DNA from: Verrucomicrobiales bacterium
GTDB taxonomy: Bacteria > Verrucomicrobiota > Verrucomicrobiia > Limisphaerales > J093
Assembly: GCA_015075445.1 (NCBI GenBank)
Contig: JABTUJ010000048.1
Span: forward strand, 1-57,825
Reading direction: 5' to 3'
Length of the DNA: 57,825 nt
Of the stretch, positions 40,527-49,078 are shown piece after piece. The notes beneath the pieces are model-generated. The model saw only the letters and a list, made by a program, of their open reading frames with translations, was not told the origin of the DNA and did no database searches. How positions within the stretch are numbered: the first letter of the stretch is position 1; each line of letters opens with the position of its first letter. A program made the translations under genes and the position numbers.

Positions 40527-40527
40527 G

Positions 40528-42336
40528 TCATCGGATCTCCGGCGGGCGGTCCGCCGCGGTCGCCTTCGGGCGCCCCAGCCAGTAGGCCAAGGCCAGCACG
40601 CCGGTGTAGATGCCGAGCGGGAGGGTGTTCGCGAAGAAACGGAACATGCCGCCGCGGGCGACGAACAAGGGATGGAGAACCCAGGAGACCGCGGCCGTCA
40701 GGGCCAAACACCCCAGCACCGTCAGCAGGGCCCGGTAACGTGGAAACTCGAGTCGGAAGAAGATCGTGGGCAGGGCAAACAGGCCGGCCGCACCGATCAG
40801 CGCCGTCCAGAAACCCTGTCCGAACGCCAGCAGGACCACCAAGCCCAACGCCAGGCCAAGCAGCACCGCGCCCCAGTCGAAGGCCTTCTCGGATCCGAGC
40901 GAGACCGGGATCGCTGTGTCGATACGGTGCCCGCGGGTTTCGCGGATGAACAACCCACCGACCACCAGCGTGATCAACGCCACGGCCATCGGATAGATGA
41001 GCCCCGCATAGATGGCGCCCGCCCCAAAGGCTTCCCGGGTCGCGTCCGAAGCGGCCACCGCCGTGGCGATCAGCGGCAGAAAGCCCCCGAACCAGCCGTT
41101 GCCCAGATGGTATGGCAACGACATGGACGTGTACCGGATGCGCGTCGGAAACAGCTCGACCAGAAACGCTGCGATCGGCCCGTAGACCATCGTGACGTAG
41201 AGGATTTGCACCCAGACCAAACCGATCATCGCGAGCAGGTGTCCGACCGGGAAATCCGCCAGCATCACCGCGGTCTGACCGGCCGGCACCTGCGGTGTGA
41301 AGTACCGCATGCCCATGTACAGCGGCACATACGTTGCGGCGGCCAGGAAGCAGCCCAGCAACATGATCCGCTTGCGACCCACACGGTCGGACAGATGACC
41401 GAACAGCAGGAAGAACGGCGTCCCGACCGCCAGGGCAATCGAGAGTATCAGGAAGGCCGGGAGCCAGTGCACCTTGAGCGTCGTCTGCAGAAACGTCAGG
41501 GCGTAGAACTGGCCGGTGTACCACACCACGCCCTGGCCAGCCGTGGCGCCGAACAAGGCCAGCAGCACATAACGCAGGTTCACCGGGTGCGTGAAACTCT
41601 CCCGCAGCGGGTTGGTCGACACCCGCCCCGTCTGCTTCAGCTTCGTGAAGAGCGGGCTCTCCTGCATCTTCAGGCGGATATAAAGGCTGACGCCCAGCAG
41701 GGCAAAGGACACCAGGAAGGGAATTCGCCAGCCTGCGACTGCGAGCACCCCTTGACCGCCGCCCGACTGAAAGGCCGTTTCACCCCAGACCAGTCGCGTG
41801 GTGCCGATCACCCCCATGCTGAGGAAGAACCCCAGGCTCGCCGTGGTCTGGAGGAAGCTCGTGTAGTAACCTCGCCGGTCGTCGGGCACGTGCTCCGCCA
41901 CGTAGGTGGCGGCGCCGCCGTATTCCCCGCCCAGGGCGAGCCCCTGCAGCAGACGCAACAGCACCAGGATGACCGTGGCCGCCAACCCCCACTGCTCGTA
42001 GGTCGGCAGCAGCCCCACCAGGGCCGTCGCCAGGCCCATCGTGGCCATGGTGAGCAGAAACGTGTACTTGCGGCCCACCAGGTCGCCGAGGTAACCGAAG
42101 ACGAGCGCGCCCAGGGGTCGCACACCGAAGCCGGCGCCGAACGTGGCGAGGCTGGCAAGCAACTGCGCGGTTTCATTCCCCGGCGGGAAGAACTTGCTGC
42201 CGAAGAACACCGCCAGGCTTCCGTAGAGATAGAAATCGTACCACTCGAAGAGCGTTCCCACCGAGGACGCGAGGATCACCCGGCGCAGCGTGCGCGGGTC
42301 GGCCTCGGGCGTGGTCGGGTTCAGGGTTGCCGTCAT
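40528..42336 (-). CDS. MHS-family major facilitator transporter
   Basis: A 602-residue inner-membrane symporter. It starts with the metabolite:H+ symporter hallmark SSVGTLFEWYDFYLYGSLAV (about residues 29-48), followed by GALVFGYLGDLVGRKYTFLL (motif A) and LLQGLALGGEYGGAATYVAE, another MHS signature, and about 12 membrane helices. Relatives such as ProP, KgtP and ShiA have about 430-500 residues; here about 110 extra C-terminal residues carry roughly three or four further hydrophobic segments (for example VLLGLALGLVVLLAFGQGFW). Substrate is probably a carboxylate or osmolyte. No metabolic neighbour suggests which. Transcribed alone. Confidence 0.88.
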   Translation of the reverse strand: MTATLNPTTPEADPRTLRRVILASSVGTLFEWYDFYLYGSLAVFFGSKFFPPGNETAQLLASLATFGAGFGVRPLGALVFGYLGDLVGRKYTFLLTMATMGLATALVGLLPTYEQWGLAATVILVLLRLLQGLALGGEYGGAATYVAEHVPDDRRGYYTSFLQTTASLGFFLSMGVIGTTRLVWGETAFQSGGGQGVLAVAGWRIPFLVSFALLGVSLYIRLKMQESPLFTKLKQTGRVSTNPLRESFTHPVNLRYVLLALFGATAGQGVVWYTGQFYALTFLQTTLKVHWLPAFLILSIALAVGTPFFLLFGHLSDRVGRKRIMLLGCFLAAATYVPLYMGMRYFTPQVPAGQTAVMLADFPVGHLLAMIGLVWVQILYVTMVYGPIAAFLVELFPTRIRYTSMSLPYHLGNGWFGGFLPLIATAVAASDATREAFGAGAIYAGLIYPMAVALITLVVGGLFIRETRGHRIDTAIPVSLGSEKAFDWGAVLLGLALGLVVLLAFGQGFWTALIGAAGLFALPTIFFRLEFPRYRALLTVLGCLALTAAVSWVLHPLFVARGGMFRFFANTLPLGIYTGVLALAYWLGRPKATAADRPPEIR

Positions 42337-42512
42337 CCGGTACTGGGCACCTCGCCCGCGGCATGCGACCGGCAGCGACGCGCGCGCGGTTGAGGACGGA
42401 CCGGGTGCATAGCGGAAACGCGTTGGATGGGCAAGAGCTTATCCGTGGATTTATTGAACCTTAAGCGATTACACCGCCGGACACGCCGGTCTTGCGCGGT
42501 GGAGCAGGCCGC

Positions 42513-42562
42513 GCGTCAGCGTCTGGAGAGTGCGTCGCGCTTGAGCGCCGCTTTGTGTGCCG
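42513..42562. repeat. Short dispersed repeat R7, copy 2
   Basis: GCGTCTGGAGAGTGCG and AGCGCCGCTTTGTGTGCC in the same order as the copy at 32-83. The gap 42337-42600 otherwise shows no gene. Confidence 0.5.
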
Positions 42563-42600
42563 TGTCCCGCGGCCGCTGGCCCTGCCAACCAACTCTCGGG

Positions 42601-44118
42601 CTACGGTTCCCCTCGCGGCTCGACTGTCGGTTCCGTCAGCCGTTGGGACACCGCGCGCAAAGCAGTGGTCGCGGCCTGGCTGACCTGCTGATCCGGCTCG
42701 AGCATCTGCCGGCGCAGCGGCTCGACGCTCTGGGCGGTGCCGATCTCACCCAGCAGTTCGCAGGCCTGACGACGGGTCTCCGCGTGACGCTGTTCGAGCA
42801 GGGCCAGCACCGCGGGTTCGGCGGCGGCTCCGAACCGTTTCAGCACGCCCAGCACGGCGTGGCTGTTCCCACTCGCCCGGGCGACCAGGTCCACCAAAGG
42901 CACGATGGCCCGGGGGTCTTCGAGGGACCCGACGCGCTCGAGGACTCCTTGGTGTTCGCCCGGCTGGGACCACTGCAAGAGCCTCAGCATGGCCGGCAGT
43001 TCGGCGGCGGTGCCGTAGCGGCCCAGGAGGCTGGCCCCGGTAGCCCGGGCCGTGTAGTCGGCGGACTGCGCCAACCGCACGGCCAATGCCAGCAACTCGG
43101 GCGTCGGGCTCTCGACCTTGGCGCTCTGCAACCGGTTCAGAGCCGTGACGCGGCGGGTCTCGTCAGGAACCTCGGCATCCCGGAGCAACGGCGTCAATTC
43201 GTCGGCCGTGATCGGCGGCGGCGGTTCGTCCGGGCGCGGCTTCAGAGCTTCCAGGGCCTCGCCGAGTTCACCGCCCTCGAGCAAGCGCACCGCGAGGGTC
43301 ATCGGCCGACGTTGGGTCAGGGTCGGGGTGGTGACCGTGGACAGGGCTTGAAGCCGAACCTCCCGCACCTGGCCCCGTGCGCGGTCGAACACGACCGTCC
43401 CTTCGGCGGAGGCCTGCAACCGCGGGCTGGCGTCAGTCAGGAGGAGCGATGTCAGTTCGACGGATGTGGTCCACGTGGTGGTGGTGTCGGTGGAATCCGT
43501 GACGCACCCGTGGACGGTGCGGTGGACGGCCAACCGGGCGGCCGGTCGGCCTGGGTAACCGCCGTAGTAGGGAACGAAGCGTTCGGGCCCGCGGCCCGCA
43601 GCCAGAGGCGGTGTCTCGTCGGGGATCCACGACTCAGCCCGGGTGCTCCATTCGCCGGGAGCCGACGGAGGTAACGGCTCGAAGAACAGGGCGGGCAGGC
43701 TGCCGAAAGGCGCCGGCAGATCCGTGTCGAAGCTGAACTCCTGCACGACCCGCCCCTGCGTGTCCACGCGCACGGCGACCTGCGGTTGGAAGTGTATGGG
43801 CCGCGGGAACCATCCTCCGGTCGGGCCGGGCGGGAACGGGCTCCCAAAGGGGGAGCCGCGAGTCGGTTGCGGAATCACCGTGCCCTGGAAGCCCATCGTG
43901 GCGACGCCTTCCTCAACGGACCGGGTGATCACGAACACCACGCCGGCGAGCGTGGTCGGCTGGTCTTGGAATGTGGTCTCGAGGGTCACGCGGTAGGCGT
44001 TTGTCTGCGCAGGCGTGAACCGGTAACGCAGGGCGTCGGAGGTCCCCGCCGCCACAACGGGCGAGGCGACTACCCAGGCCAGAACCCCCAACGTCAACTG
44101 GTGCAGGTGAGGTTTCAT
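42601..44118 (-). CDS. Secreted protein with C-terminal HEAT repeats
   Basis: A 505-residue exported protein. The ATG at 44118 starts MKPHLHQLTLGVLAWVVASP, a signal peptide ending near VVAAG. Residues about 25-300 are a beta-rich region of no recognised family, with an aromatic Pro/Gly insert (GSPFGSPFPPGPTGGWFPRP). The last 170 residues are HEAT-like helical repeats (RATGASLLGRYGTAAELPAM, AEPAVLALLEQRHAETRRQA, AQSVEPLRRQMLEPDQQVSQ), a protein-interaction scaffold common in PVC bacteria. Function unknown. It is divergent from the pseudopilin gene. Confidence 0.75.
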   Translation of the reverse strand: MKPHLHQLTLGVLAWVVASPVVAAGTSDALRYRFTPAQTNAYRVTLETTFQDQPTTLAGVVFVITRSVEEGVATMGFQGTVIPQPTRGSPFGSPFPPGPTGGWFPRPIHFQPQVAVRVDTQGRVVQEFSFDTDLPAPFGSLPALFFEPLPPSAPGEWSTRAESWIPDETPPLAAGRGPERFVPYYGGYPGRPAARLAVHRTVHGCVTDSTDTTTTWTTSVELTSLLLTDASPRLQASAEGTVVFDRARGQVREVRLQALSTVTTPTLTQRRPMTLAVRLLEGGELGEALEALKPRPDEPPPPITADELTPLLRDAEVPDETRRVTALNRLQSAKVESPTPELLALAVRLAQSADYTARATGASLLGRYGTAAELPAMLRLLQWSQPGEHQGVLERVGSLEDPRAIVPLVDLVARASGNSHAVLGVLKRFGAAAEPAVLALLEQRHAETRRQACELLGEIGTAQSVEPLRRQMLEPDQQVSQAATTALRAVSQRLTEPTVEPRGEP

Positions 44119-44324
44119 GGCGCTATCGTCGTTCTGTCGGCGATCCGGCGCAAGGGTCCTGATGCTTCCGCTTCGGCGCCGCGAAAAGACCAGCATTCCC
44201 TGAAGGGGTTGCCGGGAGCGGCGGAGGCGCGCCTCGCCAGTCCGCCTGTCCTGCGTCGAGGGTTTGTGGGTCGAGAGATTGTCGTTGCCGGGAGGCGCGC
44301 GGCGGTGCCAGATAAAGCCCGACC

Positions 44325-45140
44325 ATGAAGAGCCGCCCGGCCAACTGCCTTTCCTCCGTGTGGGCGGCCGGCTGCACCTGCATGGCCCGTTGGGTGGCCG
44401 GGAGTTGGAGGCTGGGGAGGCAGACCGGGTTCACCCTGATCGAGTTGCTGGTGGTGATTGCCATCATCGCGATCCTGGCGGGGCTGTTGCTGCCGGCACT
44501 CGCGCAGGCAAAAGAGAAGGCGGCCCGCAGTTACTGCGTGAACAACAACAAGCAACTGGCCCTGGCCCTTTTGATGTACGCGGATGATCAGCGCGATGCG
44601 ATGCCCTGGCCAAACTGGGCCAATGACTACGGTCCCGGCTGGCTCTACCAGCCCGTGGGCGGGCGCGCCCCCGACCCGCTGCGCACCAATGAACGACCGT
44701 ACATCGAACGCGGCCTCTACTGGCCCTACCTCAATGAGCGCAAGGTCTACAACTGCCCGCTGGACAAGACCAACCACATCTCCTGGCAGCGGCGACAACA
44801 GCGCCTCTCGAGCTACATCATGAACGGCGCGGTCTGCAGCTTCGGCCGCTTCACCCAGGGCCGGACTCACAAGATCAGCACGTTCAACCCGGCCGCTTAC
44901 GTCCATTGGGAGCCCGAGATCAAAGACTGGGGTGGCGTGTGGGGCCCGAATCCGGGTCACGACGCCAGCCAGTTCCCCAACGAGGCTGAAGGCATCGGCC
45001 GCCGTCACAAGAAGGGCGCCGTGGTGACCGGCTTCAGCGGCCACGTGCATTTCATCACCTTCGAGCAGTTCCAGAGGGAACAGCGCTCGAGCAGGCCTGG
45101 CCTCCTCTGGTGCGTGCCCGACAGCCCCACCGGCGAATGA
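44325..45140 (+). CDS. Type IV pilin-like (pseudopilin) protein
   Basis: A 271-residue protein carrying the prepilin processing signal G-FTLIELLVVIAIIAILAG at residues about 35-54, with the +5 glutamate, followed by LLLPALAQAKEKAARSYCVN, the standard form in Verrucomicrobia and Planctomycetes. The C-terminal domain (YADDQRDAMPWPNWANDYGP, NEAEGIGRRHKKGAVVTGFS, GHVHFITFEQF) matches H-x-G-G/F-S-D-GHV-type ends of these proteins. Genomes of this group carry dozens of such genes, thought to form pseudopili or envelope structures. The long leader before the signal (34 residues) leaves the start uncertain; an internal Met at residue 20 is possible. Confidence 0.9.
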   Translation: MKSRPANCLSSVWAAGCTCMARWVAGSWRLGRQTGFTLIELLVVIAIIAILAGLLLPALAQAKEKAARSYCVNNNKQLALALLMYADDQRDAMPWPNWANDYGPGWLYQPVGGRAPDPLRTNERPYIERGLYWPYLNERKVYNCPLDKTNHISWQRRQQRLSSYIMNGAVCSFGRFTQGRTHKISTFNPAAYVHWEPEIKDWGGVWGPNPGHDASQFPNEAEGIGRRHKKGAVVTGFSGHVHFITFEQFQREQRSSRPGLLWCVPDSPTGE

Positions 45141-45253
45141 AACGCTGTCCCATCACGCCAGGAACCGCCGCACGCTCTGCGGTCGCCGGTCTCACGGAGC
45201 CGGCGGCCGGATCCGTCAACCCGTAGCGAACACAACCCCGAACGAACCACATC

Positions 45254-46084
45254 ATGGGCAAGATCCAGATCGGACTGAACGCAGAGTTCTCGCGCAGCTC
45301 AGACAAACCCTTCGAATGGGCCGTCAAAGCCGCCGCCGACATGGGCTACAAGTTCTTCGAGCCCATGGTCCACTTCGGCCGCGAGCTGATGAGCGAAGCC
45401 GGGTACTTCCACACCGTGTCGATGTTCGATGATCCGTGGCGGATCAAGGACGCCTGCGACCAGGCGGGCTTGGCCATCTCCGGCCTGCAATCGCACGGCC
45501 CCCTGGGACGCCCGGACGTCCACGGCGAGTACATCAAGCTCGCCATCCGCGTCGCGGCTGAGATCGGCGTGCCGGTCATCAACACGGACGAGGGCATCAA
45601 GGCGAAATGGACCACCGAGGAGGAGGATTTCGTGCTGATCAAGTACACCCTCCAGGAAGCGGCGTTCATCGCCGAACGCCGCGGCGTCAAGATCGGCATT
45701 GAACCTCATGCCCAATACTCGCGGCATCCGGACGGACTGGATCGCATCTATCACCTGGTGAAGTCGCCCGCCATCGGGATCAACTTCGACACCGGCAACG
45801 CCTATCTGTGCGGCCATGACGTCTATGCCTGGCTCGAGCGCGTGGCAAGCCGGTTGGTGCATCTGCACGCGAAAGACATCTCCGTCGCCCACTCGGAGGC
45901 CGAGCGAGGCAAGGTGACCGGCACCCCGGTCGGCTGCGCCTGCGGTGAGGGGGTGCTGGACTGGGAACGCATCATCCGGATCGTGCGCGAAAAGTGCCCG
46001 CAGGACATCGTGTTCTCGGTCGAATGCGGCACGCCCGCCCAAGCCGCCAAGAGCCTCGCCCACCTTACCCCGTTGGCCGGATAG
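45254..46084 (+). CDS. Xylose-isomerase-like TIM-barrel sugar isomerase/epimerase
   Basis: A 276-residue soluble protein of the AP-endonuclease-2/sugar phosphate isomerase superfamily. Visible landmarks: a strand followed by FEPMVHFGRELMSEAGYFHT, VKIGIEPHAQYSRHPDGLDR with the first metal-binding glutamate, INFDTGNAYLCGHDVYAWLE, VHLHAKDISVAHSEA with histidine ligands, and IVFSVECGTP with the last glutamate. Metal-binding residues appear intact. No TAT signal, unlike the relative at 56360-57313. Members in this phylum are mostly of unknown substrate (inositol or keto-sugar metabolism). It ends just before the R1 array. Confidence 0.85.
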   Translation: MGKIQIGLNAEFSRSSDKPFEWAVKAAADMGYKFFEPMVHFGRELMSEAGYFHTVSMFDDPWRIKDACDQAGLAISGLQSHGPLGRPDVHGEYIKLAIRVAAEIGVPVINTDEGIKAKWTTEEEDFVLIKYTLQEAAFIAERRGVKIGIEPHAQYSRHPDGLDRIYHLVKSPAIGINFDTGNAYLCGHDVYAWLERVASRLVHLHAKDISVAHSEAERGKVTGTPVGCACGEGVLDWERIIRIVREKCPQDIVFSVECGTPAQAAKSLAHLTPLAG

Positions 46085-46099
46085 CCCCAGTAGGACACC

Positions 46100-46276
46100 G
46101 TAGGCGCCGACGTGAGGAGGCGAGGCAATCGTAGGCGCCGACGTCAGGAGGCGAGGCAATCGTAGGCGCCGACGTCAGGAGGCGAAGTGGCGATCGCCCC
46201 GGAAGCAAGACGCCTCTTCACGTCGGCGCCTACGGAGGGCTGGTCAGGCCCAACGTTGACGAAGGCCGGCGCCTAC
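46100..46276. repeat. R1 array: three direct cores, an inverted core and a partial
   Basis: Direct cores at 46100-46122, 46131-46153 and 46162-46184 recur every 31 bp with the linker AGGCAATC; an inverted core lies at 46211-46233 (one substitution) and an inverted partial at about 46266-46276 (GGCGCCTAC). The second and third cores carry CGTCAGG instead of CGTGAGG, showing local copying. It fills the gap between two genes. Confidence 0.9.
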
Positions 46277-46323
46277 GGGTCCCGGCTTGCGGCGACGTTG
46301 GCCGACGGGCATGCTCGCCGCCG

Positions 46324-46698
46324 ATGAATCCAATTGAGCGCGCCGTCAGCATCCACCCCTACTTCAACGTTCACCCCGGCCGGATGGCCGAGGTGAAGGC
46401 CTTGTTTCGCGAGTTTGTCGACCGGGCGGCGAAGGAGGACAAGGTCCTGTACTACGAGTTCACGCTCAACGGCGAGCAGGTGTTCTGTCGCGAGGCCTAT
46501 GTCGGGGCCGAAGGGGTGCTGGCGCACCTGAAGAACGTCGGGGATGTGCTCGACAAGTTCCTCAAGATTGCCGACCTGGTCCGCCTCGAGGTGCATGGCC
46601 CCGCCGAAGAACTCGAACCCCTCAAAGGTCCGATGGGTGCTCTCAAGCCGGCCTGGTTCGTGTACGAACATGGCCTGACGCGCCAGCAAGCCGCCTGA
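46324..46698 (+). CDS. Antibiotic biosynthesis monooxygenase-like (ABM) domain protein
   Basis: A 124-residue protein with the ferredoxin-like dimeric alpha/beta-barrel pattern: VSIHPYFNVHPGRMAEVKAL followed by FREFVDRAAKEDKVLYYEFT, then VFCREAYVGAEGVLAHLKNV. The layout H-P-x-[F/Y]-x-V, a first helix, YYEF and REAY is typical of small ABM/EthD-like proteins, often quinol or haem related or simply binding proteins. No partner is evident; R1 elements flank it on both sides. Confidence 0.7.
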   Translation: MNPIERAVSIHPYFNVHPGRMAEVKALFREFVDRAAKEDKVLYYEFTLNGEQVFCREAYVGAEGVLAHLKNVGDVLDKFLKIADLVRLEVHGPAEELEPLKGPMGALKPAWFVYEHGLTRQQAA

Positions 46699-46719
46699 CC
46701 CGAGGGTCCCATACCCGCT

Positions 46720-46789
46720 GTAGGCGCCGACGTCAGGAGGCGTTGCGAGTCGGTCCGTGCCTTCCCGTAGGCGCCGACGTCAGGAGGCG
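46720..46789 (+). repeat. R1 elements, two direct cores
   Basis: Direct cores at 46720-46742 and 46767-46789, both with the CGTCAGG variant, in tandem rather than inverted. They end 9 bp before the stop codon of the GHKL gene. Confidence 0.88.
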
Positions 46790-46798
46790 TTTCGGTGC

Positions 46799-48598
46799 TT
46801 ACTTCAGGTTCTCCTCGGTATAGAGCGACAGCTCGATCAGCCGTTCCAGAAGGTCTCCTGGTGCGATGCCGGCAAAGTTCTTCGCCACAAGCTCCTTGGC
46901 GAAGAGCCGGCATATGTATCTGATTTTCAGTGATTTGTTCCTCGACGCGAAGACGAAGTCGCGGTGGCCGTTGTTGATCACGACCACGTTCTGATCGGCT
47001 TGGTAGCGCGAGCGCCAAAGCTCACCCGGGGCCTTCTGAAAAGTGTAGCTCGGGATCCCCTGCCGGCTGGGTTCCTTGGTGGGATTCTCCATCAGAAGGG
47101 AGTCGGTGATGGTGAGCAAGGCCTCCGCGGTGCATTCGATGTCCCCTTGCCGAACGGCGAGACGCAGCCGGGTAAGGCCGGGTTCCGTGGGCGCCTTGAA
47201 GGTCACGATCTCGCCGGTGGGGTTCTCGAGCGTCCCCTCGCCTTCGAGAATGTCCCTACGCAGGACGAGGTTCTGTTCGACCACCCGATTCGAGCGGTCC
47301 CGGGCAATGGCACGGAGGTTTTTGGCTGCACCCACCGGAACCACGCTGGATGTCGGTGTGATCCGCACGCTGAACAGAGGGCCGGCGAACTCGAAGAAAT
47401 CCTTCTGCGCTGGTTCCGGTTCCGGTTCCGCTTCGGCCTGGCCCTCGGCATCGGCCGTCGCCTCCAGGGGGGCTCCATTGCCGCCGGGCTGGGCTTCCGG
47501 GGTCTTGGGTCGCTTGGGGCCGCCCTGGTGAATGTCAAACCAGTCGTACTCCTCGGCCGGCAGAATCAGCAGGGCCTCCTTGAGCGCCCTTTGGACGGAG
47601 CGGAGAACTTCACGGCTGGTCTGCTCGTCCTCGGCCCGTTGTTGCTCCTCGATGAGCCGCTGCAACTCGTTCTCCACGGGGGCGAGTTCCTGCGTCATCC
47701 GATGGTAGCCCTCGTCCTGGATGATGCCGCTTCGGGTCCCCGGGGTGAGGTTCAAGTAGGGGACATCCAGAAGGCCTTGCAGGTAACCGCTGGTCCAAGG
47801 GGCCTTGCTGAACTCGGCCAGCGTCGCGAGGTTCTCCAGCACCCGGGTGCCCTGCCGGTACAGACCGACGGCGTTGGCGGGCCCGGGCCGGCTGAGGTAC
47901 AGCTCCAGGTAAAGCTCACCCGGGGAAAGCCGGCGCAGCTCATGGAGCAATCGCCCTTCGAACTGCCGGGGCTCGACCTTGTATTCGGCACGCGCCGTCC
48001 GATCGATCACGCGGATTTCCACCCCCGAACTCCGGATCCGGTCCCGGAGTTCTGACGCCAGGTACCATTGGATCTTCTCGCCGCTGAACTGCTTGATGCC
48101 CGGGAGGATGTTCTTGACCAGCAGTTCGGTGCCCGTCTCCGAAACGAGCAGCCGCTTGCGCGCGATCCGGTAGCCGGGGTCGCCCCGCTTCATGTGCATC
48201 TGGTACGTCTTGCCGTCGGCACCCGCCGAGGTCAGCACCAGTTCCTCCCCCACCGTCCAGAAGCTCAGGAGCCCGATGCCGAACTCGCCTTGGATGCCGG
48301 TCGCGCCCTCCGCCTTGAGGTGCCGCTTGACCGAATCACAGATGTGGGTGGCCACGTACTCGAAATCCGGCAGGCCTTCGCTGTTACGGCGAATCCCCTC
48401 GCCGTCGTCTTTCAGGCGGAGGAAATGGACCCCATGCTCCTTGCCGCGGATGAGCGTGATGCGCCGGGCGCCGGCATCAATGCTGTTCTCGACGAACTCA
48501 GCCACGGCCTTGAGCGGATTGCTCTGGGACAGGGCGATGATGCGGATGGCGTTCCAGTTGTCGCCGATCCGGAGCTTTCCGGTTTCCTGGTCTTTCAT
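46799..48598 (-). CDS. GHKL-type ATPase with Ig-like and C-terminal helical domains
   Basis: A 599-residue cytosolic protein from the ATG at 48598 (MKDQETGKLRIGDNWNAIRI). The ATPase domain has the N-box AVAEFVENSIDAGARRITLI, the G1 box LKDDGEGI and the G2 box GEFGIGLLSFW, as in Hsp90, MutL and MORC proteins but without kinase features. A second domain (about 190-340) is followed by a Glu/Pro linker, an Ig-like domain (SVRITPTSSVVPVGAAKNLR to TEALLTI) and a helical end (VVINNGHRDFVFASRNKSLK). Such stand-alone GHKL ATPases occur in mobile and defence-like contexts, but no nuclease partner is seen. A longer frame reaches 48772; the inverted repeat upstream argues for the shorter start. Confidence 0.75.
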   Translation of the reverse strand: MKDQETGKLRIGDNWNAIRIIALSQSNPLKAVAEFVENSIDAGARRITLIRGKEHGVHFLRLKDDGEGIRRNSEGLPDFEYVATHICDSVKRHLKAEGATGIQGEFGIGLLSFWTVGEELVLTSAGADGKTYQMHMKRGDPGYRIARKRLLVSETGTELLVKNILPGIKQFSGEKIQWYLASELRDRIRSSGVEIRVIDRTARAEYKVEPRQFEGRLLHELRRLSPGELYLELYLSRPGPANAVGLYRQGTRVLENLATLAEFSKAPWTSGYLQGLLDVPYLNLTPGTRSGIIQDEGYHRMTQELAPVENELQRLIEEQQRAEDEQTSREVLRSVQRALKEALLILPAEEYDWFDIHQGGPKRPKTPEAQPGGNGAPLEATADAEGQAEAEPEPEPAQKDFFEFAGPLFSVRITPTSSVVPVGAAKNLRAIARDRSNRVVEQNLVLRRDILEGEGTLENPTGEIVTFKAPTEPGLTRLRLAVRQGDIECTAEALLTITDSLLMENPTKEPSRQGIPSYTFQKAPGELWRSRYQADQNVVVINNGHRDFVFASRNKSLKIRYICRLFAKELVAKNFAGIAPGDLLERLIELSLYTEENLK

Positions 48599-48796
48599 GG
48601 GCTGGAGCGGCGGTGAGATGGCGATCCGCTCCGTTCCGGCCGGGGCGATCGGAGCGGGGGAAAAGTCGTCATGGCGGCTCGTCGGGGCCGGTGTGTGGGA
48701 GGCGGCCTGCTTCTTGCGGACCTGCTCGGGGACCATGAACCACGGAGGGTGCAGGCTGGAAGCCCGCACCACAGTTACTTGGAGCGCCCGCCTCAG

Positions 48797-48874
48797 CCCA
48801 ATCCCCGAGGTTCGTAATCGGTGGAGGACTTTCCGTCTCGGATTCTCCGCCGATTACGAACATCGGGGATTGGG
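48797..48874. repeat. 78-bp inverted repeat upstream of the GHKL gene
   Basis: Arms CCCAATCCCCGA (48797-48808) with TTCGTAATCGG and their complements CCGATTACGAAC and TCGGGGATTGGG (48863-48874), with a loop of about 18 bp containing TTTCCGTCTCGG. Not related to R1-R5. A smaller hairpin GGTGCAGGCT-GGA-AGCCCGCACC precedes it at about 48748-48771. Confidence 0.75.
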
Positions 48875-48923
48875 AAAGCGACGTGGTTCTCTTGGACCTG
48901 CCCAGGGACCATGAACGCTCCCC

Positions 48924-48980
48924 GCCGGGTCGGGGGACCCGGCCTACAGGTTGTAGGCCCGGTGCCCTCACCGGGCGGTC
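48924..48980. repeat. R2 element (two hairpins)
   Basis: GCCGGGTCGGGGGACCCGGC, linker CTACAGGTTGTAG, then GCCCGGTGCCCTCACCGGGC: a complete R2 unit in the orientation opposite to 11235-11295. Confidence 0.88.
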
Positions 48981-49078
48981 CATGGGAAAGCGGTGCTCGG
49001 AAGGGTGTGGGGGAGCGTCAAAACTGGCACTGCACCTGCTTAGTAAAATCACGTGGAACGGCACGGCCCCTCGCGGGG

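Noticed and set aside
46100..46184. CRISPR-like array with a 31-bp period
   Set aside because: The 'spacers' are the same 8 bp each time, the cores are palindromic and dispersed genome-wide style, and no cas genes are present. It is tandem R1.
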